A stretch of DNA of 64,000 nt from an uncultured Collinsella sp. (GCA_902493375.1 CABUPH010000004.1:1-64000); one strand, 5' to 3'. Shown: positions 7,854-17,949, counted from the first letter of the stretch. Numbers and translations: made by a program. The notes: generated by a model from the letters alone, not told the origin.

Positions 7854-8231
7854 CTAAATAAAGTCGAGCGCGTGGGCAAATACCAGTACGCCCACAATCG
7901 CGGCGGTGATGGAAAGAACGTATACAGAGGCGGCGGCGATGTCCTTCGCACGCTTGGCCAGCGGATGGAGCTCCTGGGTCGCTAGGTCGACGATAGCCTC
8001 CATAGCGGTGTTGCACAGCTCGCCGTGAATCACCAGGCCACAACAGATGATAATCGTGGCCCACTCGGCAATGTCGAGCCCCACGATACAGCCGGCAATG
8101 ACGGTGCATACGCCCGCCACGAGCATGACCTTAATGTTGCGCTCGGTCTTGACGGCGGTGACGAAGCCCTCCATGGCGTAGGAAAACGACTTTAAGAAGG
8201 ACGGATGGTCCTTGTTCGATCCGGGAATCAT
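7854..8231 (-). CDS. dgkA: Diacylglycerol/undecaprenol kinase family protein
   Basis: Small integral membrane lipid kinase. The 125-aa protein has three hydrophobic segments (about residues 34-50, 57-75 and 98-120) and the family signature ELCNTAMEAIVDLA, where the Glu and Asn bind Mg-ATP. In Gram-positive relatives located between ybeY and era this enzyme phosphorylates undecaprenol or diacylglycerol; which substrate applies here cannot be read from sequence. ATG with a TAGGAG site; 12 nt before era. Confidence 0.9.
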   Translation of the reverse strand: MIPGSNKDHPSFLKSFSYAMEGFVTAVKTERNIKVMLVAGVCTVIAGCIVGLDIAEWATIIICCGLVIHGELCNTAMEAIVDLATQELHPLAKRAKDIAAASVYVLSITAAIVGVLVFAHALDFI

Positions 8232-8240
8232 AGACGGCTC

Positions 8241-8750
8241 CTAGTCGTGGGCGTGGTTGGTGATGGGGCCGACATGAACGAGTTTGGGATCCTCGCCGCG
8301 CTCGAGCGCCAGGTCGCGCAGGATAGCGTCCTCGCGCGTCTCCATAACCTCGGCCTCGTCGTCCTCGATATGATCGTAGCCTAGCAGATGCAGCATGCCG
8401 TGTACGAGCATCAGGCGGCACTCGTCGGCGGGACTATTGCCAAAGCCGGGAGCCTGACGGGCAATAACCTGCGGGGCCAAGATAATATCGCCGAGCTCGA
8501 GCGTCTCATCGGCGGGAATGTCATCGTCAAAGGCCGAATCGCACTCAAACGAGAGTACATCGGTGGTGCGATCGATACCGCGCCACTCGTGGTTGAGCTC
8601 GTGCATCTCGTCCTCGTCGACATACGAAAGGGAAATCTCGACTTCACGCTCAACGCCCTCGGCGGCAAGCACGACCTCGCAGATGTGCTCCACCTCCTGC
8701 GCATCGAGCAGCGTATCGAGCTCGGCATCGTTGCTGATCAATACACTCAA
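8241..8750 (-). CDS. ybeY: Endoribonuclease YbeY
   Basis: Metal-dependent RNase involved in 16S rRNA maturation and ribosome quality control. The zinc-binding motif HGMLHLLGYDH (H-x3-H-x5-H) is intact near residue 122, preceded by the family segment TTDVLSFE. The 169-aa length is normal. The start codon is TTG with a GGAG site 5 nt upstream, and it overlaps the phoH stop codon (TTGA), so translation is coupled. Confidence 0.94.
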   Translation of the reverse strand: MSVLISNDAELDTLLDAQEVEHICEVVLAAEGVEREVEISLSYVDEDEMHELNHEWRGIDRTTDVLSFECDSAFDDDIPADETLELGDIILAPQVIARQAPGFGNSPADECRLMLVHGMLHLLGYDHIEDDEAEVMETREDAILRDLALERGEDPKLVHVGPITNHAHD

Positions 8751-9733
8751 CGGGACTCCTTTCGGTCGCGCGGGCGCTGCTCGCGCACGTCATCATAAGT
8801 GTCGTATGCCTCGACGATACGTCCCACCAAGGCATGGCGCACCACGTCGGCGCGCTCGAGGTGCGAAAATGCGACATCGTCGACACGGCCCAAAATCTGC
8901 TCAACGTCGGCAAGACCGCCACGACGACCCACCAGGTCGCGCTGGCTCAGGTCGCCGGTAATCACGAACTTGGAGTTAAAACCCAAGCGCGTCAGAAACA
9001 TCTTCATCTGCTCAGGCGTGGTATTTTGCGCCTCGTCGAGCACCACGAAGGCATCGCTCAGCGTGCGGCCGCGCATATAGGCAAGCGGGGCGATCTCGAT
9101 CACGCCGCGCTCCATAAGCTCATCGGTGCGCTCGCGATCCATCATGTCAAAAAGGGCGTCGTAGAGCGGACGCATGTAGGGATCGATCTTTTCCTCGAGG
9201 GTACCGGGCAAAAAGCCCAGGTTCTCCCCCGCCTCGACAACCGGACGCGTCAAGATCAGACGGCCCACCTCGTGGCGCTTGAGCGCGGCAACGGCGAGCG
9301 CCATGGCCAGATAAGTCTTACCGGTGCCGGCAGGACCCAGGCCAAACGTGATGGTATGCGAGCGAATGGCATCCACATAGCGCTTTTGGCCGAGCGTTTT
9401 GGGGCGAATGGCACGACCGCGATACGAAAGCAGCACGTCATCGCGAAGCGACGTAGCCTCGTGCTCACCGTCGCGCAGAACGGCCAGACAGCGCGAGACA
9501 TCGTCGGCAGAAAGCGTGCGCCCGGCAGCAGCCTCACGAAAGGCATGTTCGAAAAAACGCGCCACGAGTTCGACCTCATCCGGGTCACCGCTCACGGCGA
9601 TGCTATCGCCACGGGCGACCACATGGGCGCGAACCAAGTTCTCGAGTGCACGAAGGACGCCGTCGCCGGCGCCCAAAACGCGCGAGGGGTCGATACCCTC
9701 GGGAACGGTAAGTCTAATCTTCGAGGCTTCCAT
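8747..9733 (-). CDS. phoH: PhoH-family ATPase
   Basis: Cytoplasmic P-loop ATPase of the PhoH-like (YbeZ) family, which in many bacteria is paired with ybeY and linked to RNA metabolism. The Walker A motif GPAGTGKTYLA and Walker B VVLDEAQN are clear. Family segments FLPGTLEEKIDPYMRPLYD and ITGDLSQRD also occur. The frame opens at 9838, but the ATG at 9733 is next to GGGAGG and begins the conserved protein (328 aa). It overlaps the mtaB 3' end by 20 nt. Confidence 0.93.
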   Translation of the reverse strand: MEASKIRLTVPEGIDPSRVLGAGDGVLRALENLVRAHVVARGDSIAVSGDPDEVELVARFFEHAFREAAAGRTLSADDVSRCLAVLRDGEHEATSLRDDVLLSYRGRAIRPKTLGQKRYVDAIRSHTITFGLGPAGTGKTYLAMALAVAALKRHEVGRLILTRPVVEAGENLGFLPGTLEEKIDPYMRPLYDALFDMMDRERTDELMERGVIEIAPLAYMRGRTLSDAFVVLDEAQNTTPEQMKMFLTRLGFNSKFVITGDLSQRDLVGRRGGLADVEQILGRVDDVAFSHLERADVVRHALVGRIVEAYDTYDDVREQRPRDRKESR

Positions 9734-11006
9734 GAACCTCCCTGCGCGCATGGACCAAGCCGGAATCATCGACTCCGATGATAGCAACATCGAGCAGGCA
9801 CGGGGCTGTAAGTCCACAGGTATCGTCAAGACGGGCATGATGGAACGAGCCGAGCGTCAGGTTGTCACCATACTCGAGCACGGCACGCTCGACCGTGCCC
9901 ACGCGACGACGAGCGTCGGCAATAGCGAGCTCCTGTGCCGCGGCCCGCATACGGCGGCTGCGCTCGGCCATAACCTCGGGCGGCACCTGGTCGGGCATGT
10001 CAGCCGCAAGGGTACCGGGACGCTTGCTGTAACGGAACACGTGCATGCGCGAAAAGCCCACACGGCGGCACAGCGCCAGCGACTCCTCGAATTCCTCGTC
10101 CGTCTCGCCGGGGAAGCCGACGATGACATCGCACGAAAGAGACACCTGGGGCAAGTTGGCGCGAATCATGCGCACCGTGTCCTCAAAGGCCTCGGCGCTA
10201 TAGGGACGGCCCATGCGATGCAGGGTCGCCGTGCAGCCGGACTGCACGGGCAGGTGCAAAAATGGGGCGATACGCTGCGGATAGCGCGCCATAACCTTAA
10301 GCAGGCGCTCAGAGATATCCATGGGCTCGACCGAGGAAAAACGCACATGCGGAATAGACGTGCGCTCCATGATGGCCTCGAGCAGCTCATCGATTTCGAC
10401 ATGCTCGTCGGTCGCGCTCTTGCCATCGTAGGCACCCAGGTTCACACCGGTCAGCACCACCTCGGGCACGCCGGCCCCCTGGGCCTCGCGAACTTGCTCA
10501 AGCACGGACTCGACAGGCACGGAACGCTCGGGGCCGCGCGCCTTCCACACAATGCAATAGGTGCAGCGATGGTTACAGCCATCCTGAATCTTCACGCCCA
10601 GGCGAGAGCGACCGAGCGCATCGACCACCTCGCCATCGCTGCAGGCGCGAACGCTATCGGACTCAACGCCCAATACCTCGCAGACGCGATCGGCGACATC
10701 GATCTTGGACGGCTCGGCGATCACGCGATCCGAAAGCTCCAACAGCTCCTCGGGATGCAAATTGACCACGCAACCGGTCACGAGCACATAGGGCTCGTTT
10801 GGATGGGCCAGCGCATGACGGACGGCCTTACGGGTCTTGGCCTCGGCCTCGCCCGTAACGGCACAGGTGTTAATGACGATTAGATCGGCATCTTGGGGCT
10901 CCACAATAGCAAAGCCCAGGCGCATAAGATCGGCAGTGATACGGTCGGACTCAACCCGGTTGACACGGCAGCCGAGGTTGACGACGGAAATATGGGGTGC
11001 GAGCAC
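9714..11006 (-). CDS. mtaB: tRNA t6A37 methylthiotransferase MtaB
   Basis: Radical-SAM enzyme that converts t6A to ms2t6A at tRNA position 37. The N-terminal UPF0004 domain includes NLGCRVNRVESD and NTCAVTGEAEAKTRKAV, supplying the three cysteines of the auxiliary cluster. The radical-SAM motif is CNHRCTYC (CxxxCxxC) near residue 150, followed by SRMHVFRYSKRPGT. At 430 aa it is full length. The start is GTG with AAGGAG upstream. It sits between dnaJ and phoH, as in many Gram-positive genomes. Confidence 0.94.
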   Translation of the reverse strand: MLAPHISVVNLGCRVNRVESDRITADLMRLGFAIVEPQDADLIVINTCAVTGEAEAKTRKAVRHALAHPNEPYVLVTGCVVNLHPEELLELSDRVIAEPSKIDVADRVCEVLGVESDSVRACSDGEVVDALGRSRLGVKIQDGCNHRCTYCIVWKARGPERSVPVESVLEQVREAQGAGVPEVVLTGVNLGAYDGKSATDEHVEIDELLEAIMERTSIPHVRFSSVEPMDISERLLKVMARYPQRIAPFLHLPVQSGCTATLHRMGRPYSAEAFEDTVRMIRANLPQVSLSCDVIVGFPGETDEEFEESLALCRRVGFSRMHVFRYSKRPGTLAADMPDQVPPEVMAERSRRMRAAAQELAIADARRRVGTVERAVLEYGDNLTLGSFHHARLDDTCGLTAPCLLDVAIIGVDDSGLVHARREVHGSLED

Positions 11007-11015
11007 GCGGGCTCC

Positions 11016-12164
11016 TTAATCGAGGATATCGTCGAGGGCACTCTTGATACGGTCGGTCACCGACTTCTTACCGGAAGCGACGTCATCGCCCATCTCATCG
11101 GCAAAAGCGCGGAGCAGCTCGCGCTGCTTATTGGAAAGATTGGTGGGAACGACCACGCGCAGTTGCACGATCAGGCGGCCACGCGAACCGCCACCGCCAA
11201 TGCGCGGCATTCCGAAATTATTGACGCTCACGGTGTCGCCGTACTGGGCGCCGGCGGGAACCGTCACCTTAACGACCTCGTCGGGCATAATGCCCTCGAC
11301 CTCGATCTCGCAGCCAAGCGCAGCCTGCGCAATCGAGATATCGCTCACCAGGTACAGGTCGTCACCGTTGCGCTTAAAGCGCTCATGGTCGGCAACGCGC
11401 ACGTTGACAATCAGGTCGCCCGAAGGCTCGCCGCGAAGGCCGGCCTCGCCAAAGCCGCTCACACGCAGCTGGCGACCGGTCGAAACGCCGGCGGGAATAT
11501 CGATGTCGATCTTTTCATGCGAAGGCGTGCGGCCCTGACCGTCGCAGGTCTCGCAGGGATGGTCGATGACCGTGCCCTCGCCATGGCAGTCGGGGCAAGG
11601 CGAGGAAGACTGAACCTGGCCCAGGAACGAACGCTGAACCGTCGTGACGTAGCCCGTACCGTGGCAGCGGCCGCACTGCTTTTCCTGTGCGCCCTCTGCC
11701 CTACCGGTGCCGTTGCAGTCCTCGCAAGGAGCAAGGCGGTCATAGCTGATCGTCTTTTTGCAGCCGAGCGCCGCCTCCTCGAGCGTCACCGAAAGCGAGA
11801 TGGCCATGTCACGTCCGCGACGACGCTCACGACGGCTGCGGGCGCCACCGCCGGCACCGCCGCCAAAGAACGACGAGAACAAGTCGTCCATGCCCATGCC
11901 ACCAAAGATATCGTTGATATCGACGTAGCCCGAACCACCAGGGCCGTCGGCAGTGCCGTAACGGTCGTAGTTAGCACGCTTCTGCTCATCGGAAAGAACG
12001 GAATAGGCCTCGTTGAGCTCCTTAAACTTGGCCTCGGCCTCGGGGTCGTCCGAAACATCCGGATGTACGGTACGGGCCTTCTTTAGAAACGCACGCTTGA
12101 TCGTCCGCGCGTCGGCATCCCTGTCGACGCCAAGCACCTCGTAGTAATCCCTATTTTCCGACAC
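11016..12164 (-). CDS. dnaJ: Chaperone protein DnaJ
   Basis: Hsp40 co-chaperone that stimulates DnaK ATPase. The 382-aa protein has a J domain at residues 1-65 with the HPD motif (VHPDVS), a Gly-rich linker, and four CxxCxGxG zinc repeats (CEDCNGTGR, CGRCHGTGY, CPDCHGEGT, CETCDGQGR). A complete C-terminal substrate-binding region follows. I choose the GTG at 12164, which has GGAAGGA 7 nt upstream and starts SENRDYYEVLG; the open frame extends to 12230. It lies directly after a second, membrane-type DnaJ gene. No hrcA, grpE or dnaK is present in the window. Confidence 0.94.
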   Translation of the reverse strand: MSENRDYYEVLGVDRDADARTIKRAFLKKARTVHPDVSDDPEAEAKFKELNEAYSVLSDEQKRANYDRYGTADGPGGSGYVDINDIFGGMGMDDLFSSFFGGGAGGGARSRRERRRGRDMAISLSVTLEEAALGCKKTISYDRLAPCEDCNGTGRAEGAQEKQCGRCHGTGYVTTVQRSFLGQVQSSSPCPDCHGEGTVIDHPCETCDGQGRTPSHEKIDIDIPAGVSTGRQLRVSGFGEAGLRGEPSGDLIVNVRVADHERFKRNGDDLYLVSDISIAQAALGCEIEVEGIMPDEVVKVTVPAGAQYGDTVSVNNFGMPRIGGGGSRGRLIVQLRVVVPTNLSNKQRELLRAFADEMGDDVASGKKSVTDRIKSALDDILD

Positions 12165-12245
12165 GACCGAATCCTTCCGACTTTCATTATTGTCACAGTG
12201 CGTCCTATACCCAAGCTGGGCCGACCGCAAACAGAGGGTTTGATG

Positions 12246-13349
12246 TTATTGCATTTGGTACGGCGAAAGCATGGCCCGTTGCGAGCAGCTCGCGAACCAA
12301 ACCGACACGAGCGCGAACATAAAGCCGTTGGCAAAACCGTTGGCAAACTGCATCGCACCGCGCTTCCACCACAGCAGACTGCGATGAAGCACACCGTCCG
12401 AAAGCACCATGAACAGGCCCATGGTAAACGGAATAAAGCACATCACGGCAAAGGCAGAGAACACGCCCGAGATGGCCGAGAGTACCAAAAACGGCGCCAC
12501 GATGCCCATCAGGTAAAAACCGGTACGAGCTTTGCCTTCCAAGCGCTCGGCCTCAACATGGGCGCGGCCGACCAGGTCGCCGCCCGCGGCACCGTTGGTG
12601 CCAGCATGACCCATGCCGCTGATGCGGACCTCGTCGCCATCGTGAGTGCCGGCAGGAAACTCAATCGTCTGCTCGGAGGTTACGCGAGTACGACCGCTGC
12701 CACCGCAATCGGGGCAGGGGTCGGCCACGACCTTACCGGAACCGCCGCACTCGGGGCAGACCGACTGGAACGTGCCCGCACCAAACAGGAAGGACAGGTC
12801 GACATCGATGTGGCCGCGGCCGCCACAGCTCGGGCAGGTATGGGCATGCTCAGACGAAACGGAGCCCGAGCCGCCGCAGTTGCTACAGGTATCGAAGCGC
12901 GTGTAGCGGACGGTCTTGCGGGCACCGCCCTTGGCCTCCTTCGCGTCGAGTTTGATATCGACGACCACGTTGGCGCCGTTCTCGGGATTGTAGGCAGCCT
13001 GCCCGCGACGCTGCTGGCCCCAGGCGCCACCAAAGGGAAAGCCGCCCTCAAAAGGATTGCCATAGCCTGCGCTGCCGGCGTAGCCGCCACCATAGGGCGA
13101 AGCCGTAGGAGCACCGGCGAAGGGATTGCCAGAACGCATGGCGTCGTAGCGCGCACGTTTTTGCTCATCCGAAAGCACGGCGTAGGCCTCGGAAACCTCT
13201 TTAAACTTTTCCTCGGCATCCGGCTCTTTGTTGACGTCCGGATGGAGCTTGCGGGCCTTTTGTTGGAAGGCCTTTTGAATATCACGCGAGGTGGCATCCT
13301 TGGAGACACCCAGGATCTCGTAGTAATCTTTTTCGTTCATCGTCGCCAT
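12246..13349 (-). CDS. DnaJ-like protein with C-terminal membrane segments
   Basis: A J-domain protein of 367 aa with unusual architecture. It has a J domain at residues 1-70 ([18 protein letters not shown]), a Gly/Phe linker, and four intact zinc repeats ([36 protein letters not shown]). A shortened first C-terminal domain ends near [16 protein letters not shown]. The second substrate domain and dimerisation region are then replaced by hydrophobic segments ([36 protein letters not shown], and one near [15 protein letters not shown]). It may recruit a DnaK to the membrane; this is inference. ATG 13349 has AGGAGG 9 nt upstream. A second ATG 9 nt further in is possible. Confidence 0.88.
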   Translation of the reverse strand: MATMNEKDYYEILGVSKDATSRDIQKAFQQKARKLHPDVNKEPDAEEKFKEVSEAYAVLSDEQKRARYDAMRSGNPFAGAPTASPYGGGYAGSAGYGNPFEGGFPFGGAWGQQRRGQAAYNPENGANVVVDIKLDAKEAKGGARKTVRYTRFDTCSNCGGSGSVSSEHAHTCPSCGGRGHIDVDLSFLFGAGTFQSVCPECGGSGKVVADPCPDCGGSGRTRVTSEQTIEFPAGTHDGDEVRISGMGHAGTNGAAGGDLVGRAHVEAERLEGKARTGFYLMGIVAPFLVLSAISGVFSAFAVMCFIPFTMGLFMVLSDGVLHRSLLWWKRGAMQFANGFANGFMFALVSVWFASCSQRAMLSPYQMQ

Positions 13350-13407
13350 GCGCGGCAACCTCCTGCTCACAGCAGCGTATATATTCCGGTAATTCTACCC
13401 GAGCGGC

Positions 13408-14640
13408 CTAAGCTAGATCCCAAAACAGCTCGAACAGAACATTTCCATCGAGCCAGCCCAGGTGGGTCGGCGCCAGACGAGCTCGAACATGGCCCGCGAC
13501 GACATCTGCCGAAGTAAAGGGTCCCTCATGGACCCCGAGCGTCTCAGGCACCCAAGTGGCAAGACCCAATTCGAGCGTGCGATCGCAAGCGGCTGTCAGC
13601 CCATCGGCCGGGATGACACGAGCCGCGCGAACCAACAGGTCGGACGCGACACCGCGCGTCATGCGACAGGCGAGCATCAGGTCTTCGGCCGCAGCCTCGC
13701 GCTGCGACAGATGTTCGGCCTCGAACGCCGTCGCATCATCGTCACGTTGCACCAGACGCACGCGGTACGCATCGCCTCGAGAAGAAACACCGGGGAACAA
13801 ACCTGCAAGACGGTCGAAATCCGCGGCGTCGAGCATGCCCGCGGCAGAACGCCCCAGGCCCAGGTAGCCCCGTCCGGTCCAGTAGGCAATGTTATGGGCG
13901 CACTCATGGCCGTCGAGCGCGTAGCTCGCCACCTCATACGGGTGATAGCCGGCGGCACCCAGGAGCTCGCGTGCCACGTCCATGCATGCGGCCTGAAAAT
14001 CCTCATCAGGCTCGAGCGACTCGTCACGGCACGCCATGCGATAAAGGGGCGTCCCCTCCTCGAGCGTGAGCGGGTAGACCGACACATGATGCGGAGCCGC
14101 CGCCAGCACGCAATCGAGCGTACGCTTCCAACTCGCTGCGGTCTGCCCGGGAAGTCCGCACATAAGGTCGCACGACACGTCGAGCCCAGCGTTCTTGACC
14201 GTCGCGATGGCGGAGAGCGACCGATCGGCATCGTGAATGCGGCCGATGGCGGTAAGTTCGGCGTTATCGAGCGTTTGCACGCCCAGAGAAACGCGTGTGA
14301 CACCAACCATGGCAAGCGCAGCGGCAAGCTCGGCGGTCAGCGATTCGGGATTGGCCTCGCAGGTAAACTCAACGGGGGCGCACCACGCACGAATACGCCG
14401 CGCCAGCTCCACCAGGCGCTCCCCCGCCAGCGACGGCGTACCGCCGCCAACATAGACGGTGCGAATCTGGTCGAGGGCCCCAGCCTTGCCAAAAGCATCG
14501 AGGCGCGCGTACAACTGCTCAAAATAGGAATCGAGCGCGGCATCCAAATCACACGAAGCAAAGCTGCGCGAGTCGAAGTCGCAGTAGCGGCACTTTTGGG
14601 CACAGAACGGCACGTGCACGTACAGCGCGGTAACGGCCAC
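13408..14640 (-). CDS. hemW: Radical-SAM haem chaperone HemW (HemN-like)
   Basis: Radical-SAM family protein, often mislabelled coproporphyrinogen III oxidase; characterised HemW proteins bind haem and act as chaperones. The 410-aa product begins ALYVHVPFCAQKCRYCDFDS with the CxxxCxxC cluster motif. It continues with VYVGGGTPS and the HemN C-terminal domain (YWTGRGYLGLGRSA). The extra cysteine of true HemN (CxxxCxxCxC) is replaced by Phe-Asp. GTG start with GGAGG 7 nt upstream inside the dusB tail; the gap to dusB is 2 nt. Confidence 0.92.
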   Translation of the reverse strand: MAVTALYVHVPFCAQKCRYCDFDSRSFASCDLDAALDSYFEQLYARLDAFGKAGALDQIRTVYVGGGTPSLAGERLVELARRIRAWCAPVEFTCEANPESLTAELAAALAMVGVTRVSLGVQTLDNAELTAIGRIHDADRSLSAIATVKNAGLDVSCDLMCGLPGQTAASWKRTLDCVLAAAPHHVSVYPLTLEEGTPLYRMACRDESLEPDEDFQAACMDVARELLGAAGYHPYEVASYALDGHECAHNIAYWTGRGYLGLGRSAAGMLDAADFDRLAGLFPGVSSRGDAYRVRLVQRDDDATAFEAEHLSQREAAAEDLMLACRMTRGVASDLLVRAARVIPADGLTAACDRTLELGLATWVPETLGVHEGPFTSADVVAGHVRARLAPTHLGWLDGNVLFELFWDLA

Positions 14641-14642
14641 CC

Positions 14643-15686
14643 TTAAGCCTCCAGCGGATGAGGGGGCACCGATTCGCCGGCGGCAAGGGCAGCCTCGCAG
14701 GCCACCACATCATGCTCGATCTCATCGACCAGCGCCATAAACTCCTCATACGTGGAGCAGCGCACCACATGGGCACGCCAAGCGGCGGCATGGGGCATGC
14801 CTTTTAAGTACCAGCTTGCGTACGTGCGGGCACGCGACATGAGCGGCAGGAGCTCATGCGTCAGCGTTAGGTGCTCACGCAGGGCATCCAGGCGCTCGCG
14901 TGAGGAGCGAGACGGCACCGGCGTAGCGTCGAGTGCAAGGGCGCGAGCATCGCCGAACACCCAGGGGTTGCCATAGATACCGCGCGCGATAAACACCGCG
15001 CTGGCACCCGAGCTGCGCAGATGCTCCGCGGCATCCTCGGCGCAGAACACATCGCCCGAACCGATCACGGGAATCTCGACGGCATCTGCGACCTCATCGA
15101 CGACCGACCAATCCGCCTGGCCAGTGTAGAGCTGCGTAGCGCAACGACCATGCACGGCGACTGCGGCAGCCCCTGCACCCTCAAGCATCTGGGCAAATGT
15201 CGCGGCATTGCGGTCCTCGGCATAAAAGCCTTTGCGAATCTTGACGGTCACGGGCACGTGCGCCGCGCCCACCGTGGCCTCGACGATCTTCTCCGCAAGG
15301 TCGGGCGTGCGCATGAGCGCCGAGCCCTCGCCCTTGGTGACAACCTTGCGGGCGGGGCATGCCATATTGATATCGATGAGCGACAGGCGATCGCCAACGC
15401 GCTCCTCGACGGCGGCGACGGCGCTCGCAAACTGATCAGGCTTGGAGCCGAAGAGCTGCACGCAAATCTGCTGCTCTTCGTCAGCCGGTAGCACCAGGCG
15501 CCAGGTCTTGTTGCTGGCATAGGCAAGGCCCGCCACGCTCACCATCTCGCTGTAGGCAAGGTTGGCACCGCGGCGGCGGCACATGATGCGGTAGGCTGGG
15601 TCGGTCACGCCCGCCATGGGAGCCATAAGGAACGGCTGCTCGACATAGGCGCCCAGCAGCCGCTTGCTGTATTCAGAAAGCGCCAT
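14643..15686 (-). CDS. dusB: tRNA-dihydrouridine synthase B
   Basis: Flavoprotein that reduces uridines in the tRNA D-loop with NADPH. The TIM-barrel shows PFLMAPMAGVTDPAYR at the N-terminus, the catalytic-cysteine motif NMACPARKV near residue 100, KIRKGF, AVHGR and the FMN-phosphate site IGSGDV. The 347-aa length is normal. It is tightly packed between lepA (4 nt) and hemW (2 nt). Confidence 0.93.
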   Translation of the reverse strand: MALSEYSKRLLGAYVEQPFLMAPMAGVTDPAYRIMCRRRGANLAYSEMVSVAGLAYASNKTWRLVLPADEEQQICVQLFGSKPDQFASAVAAVEERVGDRLSLIDINMACPARKVVTKGEGSALMRTPDLAEKIVEATVGAAHVPVTVKIRKGFYAEDRNAATFAQMLEGAGAAAVAVHGRCATQLYTGQADWSVVDEVADAVEIPVIGSGDVFCAEDAAEHLRSSGASAVFIARGIYGNPWVFGDARALALDATPVPSRSSRERLDALREHLTLTHELLPLMSRARTYASWYLKGMPHAAAWRAHVVRCSTYEEFMALVDEIEHDVVACEAALAAGESVPPHPLEA

Positions 15687-15690
15687 GGAT

Positions 15691-17502
15691 CTACTCGTCC
15701 ACCTTGAGGATCGCCATAAAGGCCTCCTGCGGGACCTCTACCGAGCCGATGGCCTTCATGCGCTTCTTGCCCTCTTTCTGCTTCTCGAGCAGTTTGCGCT
15801 TACGAGAAATATCGCCGCCGTAGCACTTGGCAAGCACGTCCTTGCGGCGCGCCTTGACGGTGGAGCGGGCAATGACCTTGTTGCCGATAGCACCCTGGAT
15901 GGGCACCTCGAACAGCTGACGCGGGATGATCTCCTTGAGCTTGTCGCACAGACCGCGGGCCAGGCCATAGGCCTTGTCCTTGTGCACGATAAACGACAGC
16001 GCGTCCACCTCATCGCCCGAAAGCAAGATATCGAGCTTCACAAGCTCGGAAGGACGATACTCGTTGAACTCGTAGTCGAGCGAGGCATAGCCCTTAGTGC
16101 GGCTCTTGAGCTGGTCAAAGAAGTCCAAGATGAGCTCGGCAAGCGGCATATCGAAGCGCATCTCGACCGATTTGCTCGTCAGGTGGATCATGTCGGTCGT
16201 AACGCCGCGGTGCTCGATGGCGAGCTGCATGACGGCGCCCGTGTACTCAGGCGGGCAGATGATCTTTGCCTTGAGGTAGGGTTCCTCGATACGCTCGATG
16301 CGCGTGGCCTCGGGAAGGTCCTGCGGGCTGCGGACATCGATCATCTCGGCGTCGGTCTTGTAGACGTGATAGTCGACCGAGGGACTCGTGGCAATGAGGT
16401 CCAAGTTGAACTCGCGCTCCAGGCGTTCCTTAACGACTTCCATGTGCAGCAGGCCCAGGAAGCCCACGCGGAAGCCAAAGCCGAGCGCCACCGAGGTCTC
16501 GGGCTCCCACACCAACGACGGGTCGTTGACGTGCAGCTTACCGAGCGCGTCACGCAGGTTCTCGTAGTCCTTGTTATCGATCGGGAACAGGCCCGTATAG
16601 ACCATGGGCTTAGCCTCGCGGTAGCCGGGAAGCGGCTCGGGGCAGGGATTCGACGCCCACGTGAGGGTATCGCCCACGCGCACGGCCTCGGGGTCCTTCA
16701 GGCCCGTGACCACGTAGCCCACCTCGCCGACCGTCAGCGCATCGACCGGAGTCTCGGCGGGACGCTTGACGCCCACGCCATCGACCAAAAAGTCACCCTT
16801 TGCCTGCATCATGCGCAGAGTATCGCCCTTTTTGATGGAACCGTCAAAGATGCGCACCGTGGCGACGACACCACGATACTCGTCGAAGTACGAATCCAGG
16901 ATGAGTGCCTTGAGCGGCGCGTTCGCATCGCCCTTGGGCGGAGAGATCAAAAAGACAATGGACTCCAGCAGATCGTGGATGCCCTCTCCGGTCTTGCCCG
17001 AGACACACACGGCATCATCGGCAGGGATCGCCAAGTCATCCTCGATCTCGGTCTTGACCTCATCGGGATGGGCCGAGGGCAGGTCGATCTTGTTGATGGC
17101 CGGCACAATGTCCAGATTGGCGTTCATGGCGAGCGTCGCATTGGAGACGGTCTGTGCCTCGACACCCTGGGTGGCATCGACGACGAGCACCGCGCCCTCG
17201 CAGGCGGCCAGCGAACGCGAGACCTCATAGGTAAAGTCCACGTGGCCCGGCGTATCGATGAGGTTGAACTGATACGTCTCGCCGTCGTCGGCGTCATAGG
17301 ACACGCGGACGGCGTTGGACTTGATCGTGATGCCGCGCTCGCGCTCGATATCCATGGTGTCGAGCAGCTGCGACTCCATATCGCGCTCGTCGACGGTATG
17401 GGTGAGCTCGAGGATGCGGTCACTAATCGTGGACTTGCCATGGTCGATGTGCGCAACAATCGAGAAGTTGCGGATGTGGGAAATGTCAATTGAAGTATTC
17501 AT
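15691..17502 (-). CDS. lepA: Elongation factor 4 (LepA)
   Basis: Ribosome-associated GTPase of the EF-G family that affects initiation and back-translocation. G motifs are [17 protein letters not shown] and NKIDLPSA. The protein ends with the LepA-specific C-terminal domain ([19 protein letters not shown]). Start: the frame opens at 17562, but the ATG at 17502 begins [18 protein letters not shown], giving 603 aa, the usual size. The ribosome site is weak. It is separated from rpsT by a strong terminator, so it probably has its own promoter in or near that gap. Confidence 0.96.
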   Translation of the reverse strand: MNTSIDISHIRNFSIVAHIDHGKSTISDRILELTHTVDERDMESQLLDTMDIERERGITIKSNAVRVSYDADDGETYQFNLIDTPGHVDFTYEVSRSLAACEGAVLVVDATQGVEAQTVSNATLAMNANLDIVPAINKIDLPSAHPDEVKTEIEDDLAIPADDAVCVSGKTGEGIHDLLESIVFLISPPKGDANAPLKALILDSYFDEYRGVVATVRIFDGSIKKGDTLRMMQAKGDFLVDGVGVKRPAETPVDALTVGEVGYVVTGLKDPEAVRVGDTLTWASNPCPEPLPGYREAKPMVYTGLFPIDNKDYENLRDALGKLHVNDPSLVWEPETSVALGFGFRVGFLGLLHMEVVKERLEREFNLDLIATSPSVDYHVYKTDAEMIDVRSPQDLPEATRIERIEEPYLKAKIICPPEYTGAVMQLAIEHRGVTTDMIHLTSKSVEMRFDMPLAELILDFFDQLKSRTKGYASLDYEFNEYRPSELVKLDILLSGDEVDALSFIVHKDKAYGLARGLCDKLKEIIPRQLFEVPIQGAIGNKVIARSTVKARRKDVLAKCYGGDISRKRKLLEKQKEGKKRMKAIGSVEVPQEAFMAILKVDE

Positions 17503-17526
17503 GCGGACTATCTTACCCGAGCGATA

Positions 17527-17564
17527 CAAAAAATGGAGCCTGTTCCATAAAACAGGCTCCATTT
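17527..17564 (-). terminator. Intrinsic terminator of rpsT
   Basis: A perfect 14-bp stem (17531-17544 with 17551-17564), loop of 6 nt, then TTTTTT on the minus strand. Confidence 0.95.
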
Positions 17565-17598
17565 ATGCGCGTAATCTGTGTGGTGTGAAATTTACAAC

Positions 17599-17865
17599 TT
17601 AGGCGTTGATGCTGTTCACGAGCTTGGCAAGACCGGACTTGCGGTTGGAAGCCTGGTTCTTGTGGATAACATGCTTGGCGGCAGCCATGTCGAGACGCTT
17701 GGTGACGGTCTTGAGGGCAGCCTGGGCCTTCTCGGCGTCGCCCTCGGCGACGGCGGACTGGACGTGCTTGGTCAGCGTCTTGAGCTCGGACTTGACAGCC
17801 TTGTTACGCATGCGAGCTGCCTCATTGGTGCGGATACGCTTCTTCTGAGACTTGATGTTTGCCAC
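17599..17865 (-). CDS. rpsT: 30S ribosomal protein S20
   Basis: Small basic 16S rRNA-binding protein. The 88-aa product begins [20 protein letters not shown] and ends with [18 protein letters not shown], both family hallmarks. The start is a GTG at 17865 with AAAGGAA upstream; the frame is open to 17934 but the upstream part is not conserved. It is transcribed alone between holA and lepA, from a likely extended -10 promoter at 17941-17949 to its own terminator. Confidence 0.96.
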   Translation of the reverse strand: MANIKSQKKRIRTNEAARMRNKAVKSELKTLTKHVQSAVAEGDAEKAQAALKTVTKRLDMAAAKHVIHKNQASNRKSGLAKLVNSINA

Positions 17866-17940
17866 TTCTGGAGTTCCTTTCGAGTTCCTTGCAAAAAATG
17901 TATGACACCTCTGAGACACGGTGAGGTCATGCAAGCGCCT

Positions 17941-17949
17941 ACTATAGCA
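17941..17949 (-). promoter_or_regulatory. Extended -10 promoter of rpsT
   Basis: On the minus strand TGC precedes TATAGT (17941-17946), an extended -10 arrangement with no recognisable -35. It is about 75 nt before the GTG start. Confidence 0.5.

Noticed and set aside
15664..17493. A 609-codon plus-strand frame opposite lepA
   Set aside because: Antisense shadow of a GC-rich conserved gene; no ribosome site or domain.
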